DNA from: JAQBFJ01 sp032123435
GTDB lineage: Bacteria > Verrucomicrobiota > Kiritimatiellia > UBA8416 > JAQBFJ01
DNA: 12,584 bases
Direction: 5' to 3'
Assembly (NCBI GenBank): GCA_032123435.1
Contig: JAQBFJ010000219.1
Location: 1-12,584, forward strand
Shown: positions 6,030-12,584 of the stretch, piece by piece
How the letters are laid out: every line of letters begins with the position of its first letter
Position numbering within the stretch: the stretch's first letter is position 1
Position numbers and translations under genes: made by a program
Notes under the pieces: generated by a model
What the model saw: only the letters and a program-made list of their open reading frames with translations
Database searches by the model: none
What the model was told of the DNA's origin: nothing

Positions 6030-7276
6030 TGAAACGGGTATCGTTCAAGACCGTTGGCTGCCGCCTGAATCAGGCAGAAACAGCCTGCATGACAGCCCAA
6101 TTCATATCAGCCGGTTATACGGCCGTGCCGTTTGGAACGCCTTGCGACATCTGCGTTATCCATAGTTGCGCCATAACAGCAAACGCCGAACGAAAATCCC
6201 TCCAGTACGCGCGATCTGCTAAGAATTCACAAAATAATACTTTTGTAATACTAACAGGCTGCTCCACTGAATTGCACGGCAACGAGCTCATGAAATCGTC
6301 CGGCGCCGACCTGGTGATCCACCGTGAAGACAAATTCCGACTCCCGGAACTAGTCTCCAATATCAGCCGCCATAAAAATATTGGCACTCACGCTTCTCAA
6401 GTAATACCTCATTTCGAAACTACACGCGCCTCTATTAGAATTCAGGATGGATGCAATTTCAATTGCGCATATTGCGTCGTACCCCATACTCGCGGCAAAC
6501 CAGTCAGTAGATCCATCGCGGAAATAATGAATGAAATCCAAACGCTCGCCGACCGCGGCTATAAGGAAGTCGTTCTGACAGGCGCCAATCTTGGATGCTT
6601 CGCCAATGATAAAAAACACCTCGTTCATCTCCTGGAAAAAATAGAAGCTATAAAAAACATCAGCAGAATAAGACTCAGCTCCATCGAATTCTCCGCCGAT
6701 AACCGCGCGGTTATCGAATACATGGCACAATCAGATAAGTTATGCCGCTACCTGCATCTGCCCATGCAAAGCGGCGACGATAACATCCTGACCGCTATGG
6801 GCAGACGCTATACCATCGCACAGTTCCGCGCACTCGTGGATTACGCGGTTACAACAATACCTCTGCTCGGACTGGGTACCGATATAATAACCGGTTTTCC
6901 CGGAGAAACAGAGCGCGCATTCGAAAATACCTTTGAAGCTGTCTTAAATATGCCCTTCAGCAATCTGCATGTCTTCCCGTACAGTAAACGCCCATTCACG
7001 CCGGCCGCATCCATGCCAGACCAGATAAAACACCACGACAAGAAATCGAGATCAAACCGCCTGATCAATCTGGGCAAAATGAAACGGAAAACTTTTGCGG
7101 AAAAGTTCATAGGAAAAACTGTTTCCGTATTGATCGAACACATAAATCAATACGGCACCGCGAAAGGATGGACCGGCGAATATCTCGAAGCCATAATGAC
7201 AGCAAATGACCCTGAAAAAGGCGATATCATCGAATTTACGCCCAAAACAACAGATAACTCCGGCAAGCTGAGTTGA
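6029..7276 (+). CDS. mtaB: tRNA t6A37 methylthiotransferase MtaB
   Basis: This 415-residue radical-SAM enzyme should convert t6A to ms2t6A at position 37 of tRNAs reading ANN codons. The N-terminal methylthiotransferase domain has its three cluster cysteines: C11 in KTVGCRLNQAE, C47 in HSCAITANAE and C78 in LTGCSTEL. The radical-SAM motif C-x3-C-x2-C is C142, C146 and C149 in QDGCNFNCAYCVVPHTRG. The C-terminal part from about 350 is consistent with a TRAM RNA-binding domain. CVVPHTRGKPVSR and the NQAE motif favour MtaB over MiaB or RimO. The start at 6029 overlaps the ilvD stop as TAATG. A longer in-frame start at 5969 would run 61 nt into ilvD and adds residues lacking in the family. Here it would act on tRNAs including the tRNA-Lys encoded nearby. 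Confidence 0.92.
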   Translation: MKRVSFKTVGCRLNQAETACMTAQFISAGYTAVPFGTPCDICVIHSCAITANAERKSLQYARSAKNSQNNTFVILTGCSTELHGNELMKSSGADLVIHREDKFRLPELVSNISRHKNIGTHASQVIPHFETTRASIRIQDGCNFNCAYCVVPHTRGKPVSRSIAEIMNEIQTLADRGYKEVVLTGANLGCFANDKKHLVHLLEKIEAIKNISRIRLSSIEFSADNRAVIEYMAQSDKLCRYLHLPMQSGDDNILTAMGRRYTIAQFRALVDYAVTTIPLLGLGTDIITGFPGETERAFENTFEAVLNMPFSNLHVFPYSKRPFTPAASMPDQIKHHDKKSRSNRLINLGKMKRKTFAEKFIGKTVSVLIEHINQYGTAKGWTGEYLEAIMTANDPEKGDIIEFTPKTTDNSGKLS

Positions 7277-7301
7277 CAAAACCAAAGCTAAATGGTAAAA
7301 T
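7273..7301 (+). promoter_or_regulatory. Near-consensus sigma-70 promoter for the secreted-protein gene
   Basis: A perfect TTGACA (7273-7278) is followed, after exactly 17 bp, by TAAAAT (7296-7301), five of six bases of the -10 consensus. The -35 box overlaps the TGA stop of mtaB (7274-7276). Transcription would start near 7308, giving a leader of about 53 nt before the GTG at 7361. This separates the secreted-protein gene from the ilvD-mtaB unit. Confidence 0.65.
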
Positions 7302-7360
7302 TATTCCGGTTTTTTAATTAAATTAAGATTTTAATTCACGCTCATTTAAGGAAAGCAATT

Positions 7361-8383
7361 GTGTCAAGAAATACGCTTTTCGCATCTAAACACATCCTGC
7401 GAGCAGCCATAACCGCTATACTCCTTACAGTCGCTCTCATCTCATACGCACACAACATCGAGATGTTTAATCCGTTAGCGAGTCCATACGCACGACCATT
7501 TGCCGGTAAAAGTATGACAGCATACGGGCCCGATCGCCGGTTCCAGATCATGGCCCTATCAAACGAATTGAATCCTATACCAGGCGGGGCGCGCATTTTT
7601 GGAATATCATTCTTCTGCCCCGCCGACGGAAGCAGTGAAGGCACATTCTCTAACGTTGTCATAGAGCTTTGCCACACGTCTCTTGGCGCCCTGACATCTA
7701 CATTCGCCTCTAATTACGACGGCAATACACCCGTCCAGGTTTATTCAAATTCCACGCTCCACCTGCAATGGCGCACCAACGATTGGAACATGCTCTTTTT
7801 TGACACACCTTTTCCTTACAATACAGTGGACGGTCTTATAATAGAAATACGCTATACGGATAATGACGGCAACAGTCTCCATACAGAGTTCTGGTCAGCC
7901 GGGATCGCGCGCATCCTGGATGCCAGCGACTCCACAGCCGTTTCCGGAACCACACAAAGCATAATGCTGAATTTCAGAGTTTATTACTCTACAGCTACGG
8001 ACGAGGACAACGACGGCATCGACGATTCATGGGAAATAACCTTCTTCAGCAATACCAATACATGGTCAGGAAACGATGATGCTGATAATGACGGCATTAT
8101 CAATCTGAACGAGTATATCGCCGGAACAAACCCGACAAATATTCAGCACTTTTTTTCCATACAGGATTACGCCGCCACGCTGTCAAACGATTGTTCTACC
8201 CTCTCATGGCAAAGCTATGCTGATCGATTCTACACTGTAATTTCTTCCTCCAATCTCTCGACATGGTCCAATGTCAAAAATAAAACCTATCTTTCCGGCA
8301 CAGGTTCAACCATGTCTCATACCAACACGTCTATGTCCACCAACAGCCTTAATTATAATCGCGTCACGGTCAGATACGAATAA
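7361..8383 (+). CDS. Secreted protein with Ca-binding-like acidic repeats and a C-terminal beta module; function unknown
   Basis: This is a 340-residue exported protein. Residues 1-30 form a signal peptide: a basic start, core AAITAILLTVALI and SYA before the likely cleavage after A30. The next part (about 31-210) looks like an all-beta domain, with VVIELCHTSLGALTSTFASN and FDTPFPYNTVDGLIIEIRYT; this strand pattern recalls beta-sandwich modules in secreted proteins of Bacteroidota and PVC bacteria. Residues 214-260 hold two acidic loops, DEDNDGIDDSWE and DADNDGIINLNEYIAGTNP, like thrombospondin-3/dockerin calcium loops. The C-terminus (about 261-340) has LSWQSYADRFYTVISSSNLS, a module common after such loops in Verrucomicrobiota/Kiritimatiellota. 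The GTG start has AAGGA (7349-7353) about 7 nt upstream. No enzymatic motif is seen, so adhesion or binding is only a guess. Confidence 0.8.
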   Translation: MSRNTLFASKHILRAAITAILLTVALISYAHNIEMFNPLASPYARPFAGKSMTAYGPDRRFQIMALSNELNPIPGGARIFGISFFCPADGSSEGTFSNVVIELCHTSLGALTSTFASNYDGNTPVQVYSNSTLHLQWRTNDWNMLFFDTPFPYNTVDGLIIEIRYTDNDGNSLHTEFWSAGIARILDASDSTAVSGTTQSIMLNFRVYYSTATDEDNDGIDDSWEITFFSNTNTWSGNDDADNDGIINLNEYIAGTNPTNIQHFFSIQDYAATLSNDCSTLSWQSYADRFYTVISSSNLSTWSNVKNKTYLSGTGSTMSHTNTSMSTNSLNYNRVTVRYE

Positions 8384-8401
8384 AGGGCATGGCAACCCTT
8401 T
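8382..8401 (+). terminator. Possible weak intrinsic terminator after the secreted-protein gene
   Basis: AAAGGG and CCCTTT form a 6-bp stem with an 8-nt loop, starting within the TAA stop codon, followed by the T-rich TCTTAGTTCTT. The stem is short and the T tract interrupted, so termination may be partial. Confidence 0.35.
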
Positions 8402-8460
8402 TCTTAGTTCTTAAAAACCATTCTTTGCAATTAACCCGAACATTGCGCCAGTCCAGAACG

Positions 8461-8538
8461 CGGCAGATGCGCGGCTCCAGCCACACGGGTGCCCTTCTAT
8501 TACTCCCCATCAGGAAACACTGCCCAGGAAATCTGCCG
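8461..8538 (+). promoter_or_regulatory. Long-range inverted repeat in the proS leader, possible attenuator
   Basis: CGGCAGAT (8461-8468) pairs perfectly with ATCTGCCG (8531-8538) across a 62-nt interval that is GC-rich and itself contains small inverted repeats such as GGCTCCAGCC. The second arm is followed by ATATTTTT, a U-rich stretch like that after a terminator stem. It lies about 75 nt before the proS start, so an RNA structure governing proS is conceivable. I see no T-box consensus. An 8-bp match could be chance. Confidence 0.25.
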
Positions 8539-8613
8539 ATATTTTTATGATCATTTTTTCTTGCATAAGTCATTGATATGGTGTGAACTACGCAAAAACA
8601 AATGGAGCAGGAC

Positions 8614-10140
8614 GTGAGCGGAAAGAACACAACAGCAATAACACCAACCCGTGCCGAGGATTATCCTGAATGGTATCAACAGGTAGTCCGTCACGCGGAC
8701 ATGGCCGAAACAAGCCCAGTGCGCGGATGTATGGTAATCAAACCATGGGGCTATGCTCTATGGGAAAATATACGATCCGTACTCGATACAATGTTCAAGG
8801 ATACCGGGCACGTCAACGCGTATTTCCCCCTTTTTATACCACTCAGTTACCTGGAAAAGGAAGCTAAACATGTGGAAGGCTTCGCCAAAGAATGCGCAGT
8901 AGTAACCCACCATAGACTGGAAGCCGGACCCGATGGCGGCCTCGTTCCTGCAGGTAAACTCGAAGAACCTCTTGTCATTAGACCAACATCCGAAACAATA
9001 ATAGGAGCGTCATACGCTAAGTGGGTTCAAAGCTATAGAGATCTCCCCATTCTTATCAATCAATGGGCGAACGTCGTCCGATGGGAAATGCGACCGCGCA
9101 CATTCCTGCGAACTACGGAATTTCTATGGCAAGAAGGCCATACCGTGCACGAAACACGGGAAGAAGCATGGAAAGAATCATTGACAATCCTTGGCGTTTA
9201 TAAAAAGTTCGCAGAAGATTACATGGCTATGCCGGTAATCACCGGTGAAAAAACGCCCGGCGAACGATTCCCCGGCGCAGTCAATACCTTCTCCATAGAA
9301 GCCATGATGCAGGACCGCAAAGCCCTCCAATCCGGTACAAGCCATTTTCTAGGACAAAATTTCGCTAAATCATCAGAAATAATGTATCAGACACGTGAAG
9401 GAACGCGTGAATACGCGTGGACAACTTCATGGGGCGTTTCAACCCGCTTGATCGGTGGCATAATAATGGTGCATGGCGACGATAATGGAGTAATAATCCC
9501 GCCACGCCTGGCTCCTAAACACGTTGTTATCCTGCCCATTATCCGCAGTGATAACGACAAAAATCAAATACTCGAATACTGCAACAACCTTGCCGCCAGA
9601 CTGCGTGCTCAGAAATACATGGATAAACCCATTGAAGTAATTGTTGATGCCCGTGACATGAACGCAGGCGAATTGGGATGGGAATGGACAAAGAAAGGTA
9701 TACCCATTCGCCTGGAAATAGGCATGCGTGATATCCAGAAAAGCTCAGTATTCGTCGCTCGCCGTGACGCTGGCCCACGCGATAAGTACAGTGAAACGAT
9801 CGATACATTCATCGCCAATGCCTCAGGGCTTCTCGATGAAATTCAAAGCACCCTCTATGAACGTGCAAAAACATTCCTGGCCGACAATACACATGAAATT
9901 GATACATGGCAGGATTTTCAGTCCTTTTTCTCATCAGACAACCCGGATAAACCGGACGCTCGCGGCGGCTTCGCGTCCTCACACTGGTGCGAAGGAGAGA
10001 ATTGTGAAAAGAAAGTCAATAACGACATTTCCGTTTCCATACGATGCATGCCGCTTGATGAGAAAACAACTGAAACCGGAAAGTGCGTTGTTTGCGGCGC
10101 CACAAGTCCACGCAGAGTAATTTTCGCAAAATCATATTAA
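8614..10140 (+). CDS. proS: Prolyl-tRNA synthetase, archaeal/eukaryotic-type
   Basis: This 508-residue class II enzyme charges tRNA-Pro with proline in the cytoplasm. It is the short form without the bacterial editing insertion. Visible are GCMVIKPWGYALWENI near the N-terminus, RPTSET (123-128), motif 2 with R156, E158 and R166 in VVRWEMRPRTFLRTTEFLWQ, and the motif 3 region GGIIMVHGDDNGVIIPPRLA. An anticodon-binding domain follows, then a zinc-type domain with C459, C464, C491 and C494, and a C-terminal Tyr; these last two are marks of the archaeal/eukaryotic type. I prefer the GTG at 8614 because GGAG lies 6 nt upstream and the product begins close to the family's usual ITPTRAEDYPEWYQ. The in-frame ATG at 8602 (512 residues) lacks a ribosome binding site. 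It is 20 nt upstream of the HU gene. Confidence 0.95.
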   Translation: MSGKNTTAITPTRAEDYPEWYQQVVRHADMAETSPVRGCMVIKPWGYALWENIRSVLDTMFKDTGHVNAYFPLFIPLSYLEKEAKHVEGFAKECAVVTHHRLEAGPDGGLVPAGKLEEPLVIRPTSETIIGASYAKWVQSYRDLPILINQWANVVRWEMRPRTFLRTTEFLWQEGHTVHETREEAWKESLTILGVYKKFAEDYMAMPVITGEKTPGERFPGAVNTFSIEAMMQDRKALQSGTSHFLGQNFAKSSEIMYQTREGTREYAWTTSWGVSTRLIGGIIMVHGDDNGVIIPPRLAPKHVVILPIIRSDNDKNQILEYCNNLAARLRAQKYMDKPIEVIVDARDMNAGELGWEWTKKGIPIRLEIGMRDIQKSSVFVARRDAGPRDKYSETIDTFIANASGLLDEIQSTLYERAKTFLADNTHEIDTWQDFQSFFSSDNPDKPDARGGFASSHWCEGENCEKKVNNDISVSIRCMPLDEKTTETGKCVVCGATSPRRVIFAKSY

Positions 10141-10160
10141 CTATGAAAAAAGGAGACTCC

Positions 10161-10442
10161 ATGACAAAAAGAGACTTGGTTGTCAGAATATCAAAGGAAA
10201 CAGGAATAATTCAGGAAGACGTGCAAACAGTAATCCAGAAAACGCTTGATTACATTACGGATGCTTTAATCAAGGGCCAACATATAGAGTTCCGCGATTT
10301 CGGAGTTTTCGAAGTTCACCTGCGTCAGGCACGTATAGGCCGAAACCCCAATAAACCCGAAAACGTTGTTCAAATACCGGCGCGTAAAACCGCAAAATTT
10401 AAACCAGGCAAAAAAATGAAAGCTCTCATTTTAAAGAGCTGA
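10161..10442 (+). CDS. HU/IHF-family DNA-binding protein
   Basis: This 93-residue protein is a nucleoid-associated dimer that bends DNA. The N-terminal helices are MTKRDLVVRISKETGI and VQTVIQKTLDYITDALI. The beta-arm core FRDFGVFEV is followed by the DNA-contacting RQARIGRNPNKPENVVQIPA, including the conserved R-N-P at the arm tip, and then ARKTAKFKPGKKMKALI. The ATG at 10161 has AGGAG 5 nt upstream. An in-frame ATG at 10143 would add six residues, but the ribosome binding site lies inside that extension. The Asp-Phe-Gly form (DFG in place of GFG) leans to IHF-like over HU, but I would not name a subunit. It lies between proS and hisS on the same strand. Confidence 0.93.
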   Translation: MTKRDLVVRISKETGIIQEDVQTVIQKTLDYITDALIKGQHIEFRDFGVFEVHLRQARIGRNPNKPENVVQIPARKTAKFKPGKKMKALILKS

Positions 10443-10466
10443 TTTGCCGGTTTCATTGTCGGCAAA
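10443..10466 (+). terminator. Stem-loop after the HU gene, without a T tract
   Basis: TTTGCCG (10443-10449) pairs with CGGCAAA (10460-10466), a perfect 7-bp stem around a 10-nt loop, starting within the HU stop codon (10440-10442 plus one). It is followed by AACC, not by T, so it is not a standard intrinsic terminator. It might stabilise the mRNA 3' end or reduce read-through into hisS. Confidence 0.3.
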
Positions 10467-10491
10467 AACCACATCAACTCTCTGAAAAACA

Positions 10492-11775
10492 ATGGGATCA
10501 CAAAAAAATAATTTGAACGCACCCCGCGGTATGAGAGATTTCTACCCCGAAGATATGGCTGTCAGAAACACCATCTTCGAAGCATGGATGAATACCGCGC
10601 GCATGTTCGGCTTTGCCCAATACGATTCCTGTGTTGTGGAATCACTTGACCTGCTGAAACGTAAGGCAGGCGAAGAAATCGTTGAACAAATCTACTCCTT
10701 CACGGACAAAAGCGGCCGGGAACTGGCATTGCGCCCTGAAATGACCCCTACCCTCGCCCGCATGATCGCCGCTAAACAAGGATCTCTTACTTTTCCTCTG
10801 AAATGGTTCACCATCGCTCAATGCTTCCGTTACGAACGAATGTCACGCGGCCGCAAAAGGGAACATTATCAATGGAATATGGACATCATAGGCGAAGAAT
10901 CCGCTTCAGCAGAAGCCGAAGTTGTAGCCGCAGGAATAGAAGCCCTTTTCTCACTGGGCTTCAATAAAGCCGATTTCCAGGTGCATTTCAGCAGTAGAGC
11001 TCTTCTCAGCGATCTCCTTACTTCTCTCGGTGTAGAACAACAATATCATCAAAACGCATTCCTCGCTCTTGATAAACACGGAAAAATCAGTGATGCCGAA
11101 ATCTCGGAAATGCTCACCGAATCAGCCGTGGATAAAAACAATATCTCTAAAATATTCAACCTGCTCACCGTTTCTTCTCTCAACGACGCTGCTGATATCC
11201 TGGGTAAACAAACACCATCCATTCAGAATATAAATCTTTTTATGGCACTCCTCTCCTCTTACAATCTTGCCGATGTTATGAAATTCGATATAGCCGTTGT
11301 GCGAGGGCTTGCCTATTATACGGGAATCGTCTTTGAGGCATTCGATACCATGAAGGAATTCCGCGCTATTTTCGGCGGCGGCCGCTACGATAATCTGCTT
11401 AAAGATGTGGGCGGCCAACCCGCCTCAGGCGTTGGACTCGGATTCGGCGACGTTGTAGTATCCGAATTAATGGAAAACAAAAATAAGATTCAGGTAAATA
11501 CAACCAGCCCCACTCTCGCTATCGGCTATATGGAAGATGAACAACGGTCAACCGCAATGACAATAACTGCGGCAATAAGAAGCACATCCTCACCAGTAGA
11601 CCTGGCTACACATAGTGAAAGTGCTAAAACCTTCTTTTCGCGCGCCAATAAAGGCGGTTTTAACAAAGCCATTTATGTTGGACCAGATGATGTGGCTTCC
11701 GGCAAAATACGCATCAAGGACATGATAACCCGAACCGAACAGGAGCAAAATATTACAGATATCGTTCTGCACTGA
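10492..11775 (+). CDS. hisS: Histidyl-tRNA synthetase, plant-organelle-like subtype
   Basis: This 427-residue class II enzyme charges tRNA-His. Motif 1 lies in the region after APRGMRDFYPEDM; LALRPEMTPTLARM (78-91) corresponds to the histidine-site LRPEGT of E. coli; motif 2 is CFRYERMSRGRKREHYQWNM (111-130) with R113 and E115. The HisA motif RGLAYYTGIVFEAF (271-284) and motif 3 GVGLGFGD (313-320) follow. Residues from about 335 form the anticodon-binding domain. The RPEMTP and GRKREHYQWNMDIIG wording recalls plant chloroplast/mitochondrial HisRS more than the E. coli type (from memory, not a search). A HisZ regulatory paralogue also has RPxMT, but it lacks the complete HisA and motif 2 set seen here. 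The ATG at 10492 has no clear Shine-Dalgarno sequence. Its stop lies 9 nt from the convergent aspS stop. Confidence 0.94.
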   Translation: MGSQKNNLNAPRGMRDFYPEDMAVRNTIFEAWMNTARMFGFAQYDSCVVESLDLLKRKAGEEIVEQIYSFTDKSGRELALRPEMTPTLARMIAAKQGSLTFPLKWFTIAQCFRYERMSRGRKREHYQWNMDIIGEESASAEAEVVAAGIEALFSLGFNKADFQVHFSSRALLSDLLTSLGVEQQYHQNAFLALDKHGKISDAEISEMLTESAVDKNNISKIFNLLTVSSLNDAADILGKQTPSIQNINLFMALLSSYNLADVMKFDIAVVRGLAYYTGIVFEAFDTMKEFRAIFGGGRYDNLLKDVGGQPASGVGLGFGDVVVSELMENKNKIQVNTTSPTLAIGYMEDEQRSTAMTITAAIRSTSSPVDLATHSESAKTFFSRANKGGFNKAIYVGPDDVASGKIRIKDMITRTEQEQNITDIVLH

Positions 11776-11784
11776 AATGCCGGT

Positions 11785-12584
11785 TCATGTCTTCTTCTCT
11801 GCAGGTAAATCAAGCTTAATGTGCAGTTCGCGCAATTGCTTGACAGACACTTCCGACGGCGCGTTCATCATCAGATCCTGCGCCCGCTGGTTCATGGGAA
11901 ACGCAATTACTTCGCGAATATTTGATTCTCCAGCCAGAAGCATCACAATCCGATCAATGCCAGGCGCAATTCCACCATGCGGCGGAGCGCCAAACCTGAA
12001 AGCATTGAGCATGAATGAAAATCTTTCCTCCACATCTTCACGCGAATAACCAGCTATTTCAAAGGCTTTATACATTATCTCAGGCTTGTGATTTCTTACC
12101 GCACCACTCGACAACTCCACCCCGTTGCAGACAATGTCATACTGATACGCCGCCACAGACAATGGATCATCCCGCTCTAATGCTTCAAGCCCGCCCTGCG
12201 GCATCGAAAAAGGATTATGCGAAAAGACTATCGCACCAGTGTCATCACGTTCATACATCGGAAAGTCGACAACCCAACAGAATCGAAACACGTCTTTTTC
12301 AACCATGTCAAGATCACGAGCAAGCTTGACCCGGACTTCTCCGGCAATCCTGCATGCCTCCTTCTCCTGGTCACTGACAAAAAATAGAACATCACCATCC
12401 TTCATGCCGCACCGTTCAGACAATTCCTGAAAATCATTTTCTGCAAGAAACTTGGCTATAGGCCCTTTCACCTGACCACCTTCCCCCCATACCAAATATG
12501 CCAATCCTTTCGCGCCTATCGACTGCGCGAACTCAACCATCTTATCAAAAAAGCTTCTTGGTTTGTCCGCTATCCCCTTCACGG
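11785..12584 (-). CDS. aspS: Aspartyl-tRNA synthetase, C-terminal part (5' end beyond the window)
   Basis: About 266 C-terminal residues of a bacterial-type AspRS (class II) are present; the gene continues past the right edge, so the Val codon at 12580-12582 is internal, not a start. The visible part begins within or just before the GAD insertion domain typical of bacterial AspRS (KGLAYLVWGEGGQVKGPIAK, DGDVLFFVSDQEK). It then has FCWVVDFPMYE, the FSHNPFSMPQ segment, YDIVCNGVELSSGAVR and motif 3 GAPPHGGIAPGIDRIVMLLA with the ATP-binding Arg. The C-terminus QLRELHIKL is standard. Whether it is discriminating or non-discriminating (charging also tRNA-Asn) cannot be told because the N-terminal anticodon-binding domain is outside. 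It is convergent with hisS, with 9 nt between stops and no visible bidirectional terminator. Confidence 0.96.
   Translation of the reverse strand, partial: VKGIADKPRSFFDKMVEFAQSIGAKGLAYLVWGEGGQVKGPIAKFLAENDFQELSERCGMKDGDVLFFVSDQEKEACRIAGEVRVKLARDLDMVEKDVFRFCWVVDFPMYERDDTGAIVFSHNPFSMPQGGLEALERDDPLSVAAYQYDIVCNGVELSSGAVRNHKPEIMYKAFEIAGYSREDVEERFSFMLNAFRFGAPPHGGIAPGIDRIVMLLAGESNIREVIAFPMNQRAQDLMMNAPSEVSVKQLRELHIKLDLPAEKKT

Noticed and set aside
8402..8613. T-box riboswitch ahead of proS
   Set aside because: No T-box antiterminator consensus (AGGGTGGNACCGCG-like) is found; GGGTGCCC is only a partial resemblance.
8370..8630. 86-codon minus-strand ORF across the gap between the secreted-protein gene and proS
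   Set aside because: Overlaps both flanking genes, has no recognisable domain and no good ribosome binding site. A decayed gene cannot be excluded, but nothing supports one.
1..12584. CRISPR array, insertion sequence, toxin-antitoxin or defence locus
   Set aside because: No regularly spaced repeats, transposase, terminal inverted repeats or defence-type proteins were seen on either strand.

Overview
Most of this window (about 565-12584) is ordinary bacterial chromosome from a diderm bacterium. Lipid A-type acylation is implied by an LpxL/HtrB-family acyltransferase. One secreted protein carries the acidic DxDNDG...DSWE / DADNDG...NEYIAGTNP pattern and a C-terminal LSW...YTVISSSNLSTW sheet module, both common in Verrucomicrobiota and Kiritimatiellota. 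With an archaeal/eukaryotic-type ProRS and a HisRS of the plant-organelle kind, the PVC superphylum is my best guess; this is inferred, since no rRNA is present.

The first ~565 bases are different. They are very AT-rich and, read on the minus strand, encode the C-terminal half of a eukaryotic protein kinase. The reading works only with TAA and TAG as glutamine and after removing two tiny GT...AG introns (20 and 19 nt). That is the signature of a ciliate, or another protist using the same code. The kinase runs in frame into the first 57 codons of a bacterial 5'-methylthioadenosine phosphorylase gene, whose remainder is missing. The simplest explanation is a chimeric contig joining a bacterial genome to DNA of a co-sampled protist, possibly host or prey. 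It is the most notable thing here.

Layout. Minus strand, in transcription order: a small lipoprotein with a cysteine-free HMA-like fold (4017-3676), xerD-like recombinase (3584-2661), rnc (2644-1946), tRNA-Lys(UUU) with its own promoter (1805-1730), LpxL-like acyltransferase (1713-784), truncated mtnP (732-562), then the foreign kinase. A 344-bp divergent gap (4018-4361) separates these from the plus-strand genes: ilvD (4362-6029) overlapping mtaB (from 6029), a secreted protein (7361-8383) with a near-consensus sigma-70 promoter, then proS (to 10140), an HU/IHF gene (10161-10442) and hisS (10492-11775). The 3' part of aspS (minus, 11785-12584) converges on hisS and leaves the window at the right edge.

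The bacterial genes are housekeeping: branched-chain amino acid synthesis, tRNA charging and modification, RNA processing, nucleoid structure, recombination and envelope lipid. I see no defence system, CRISPR array, insertion sequence or prophage, and no convincing new biological system on the bacterial side.
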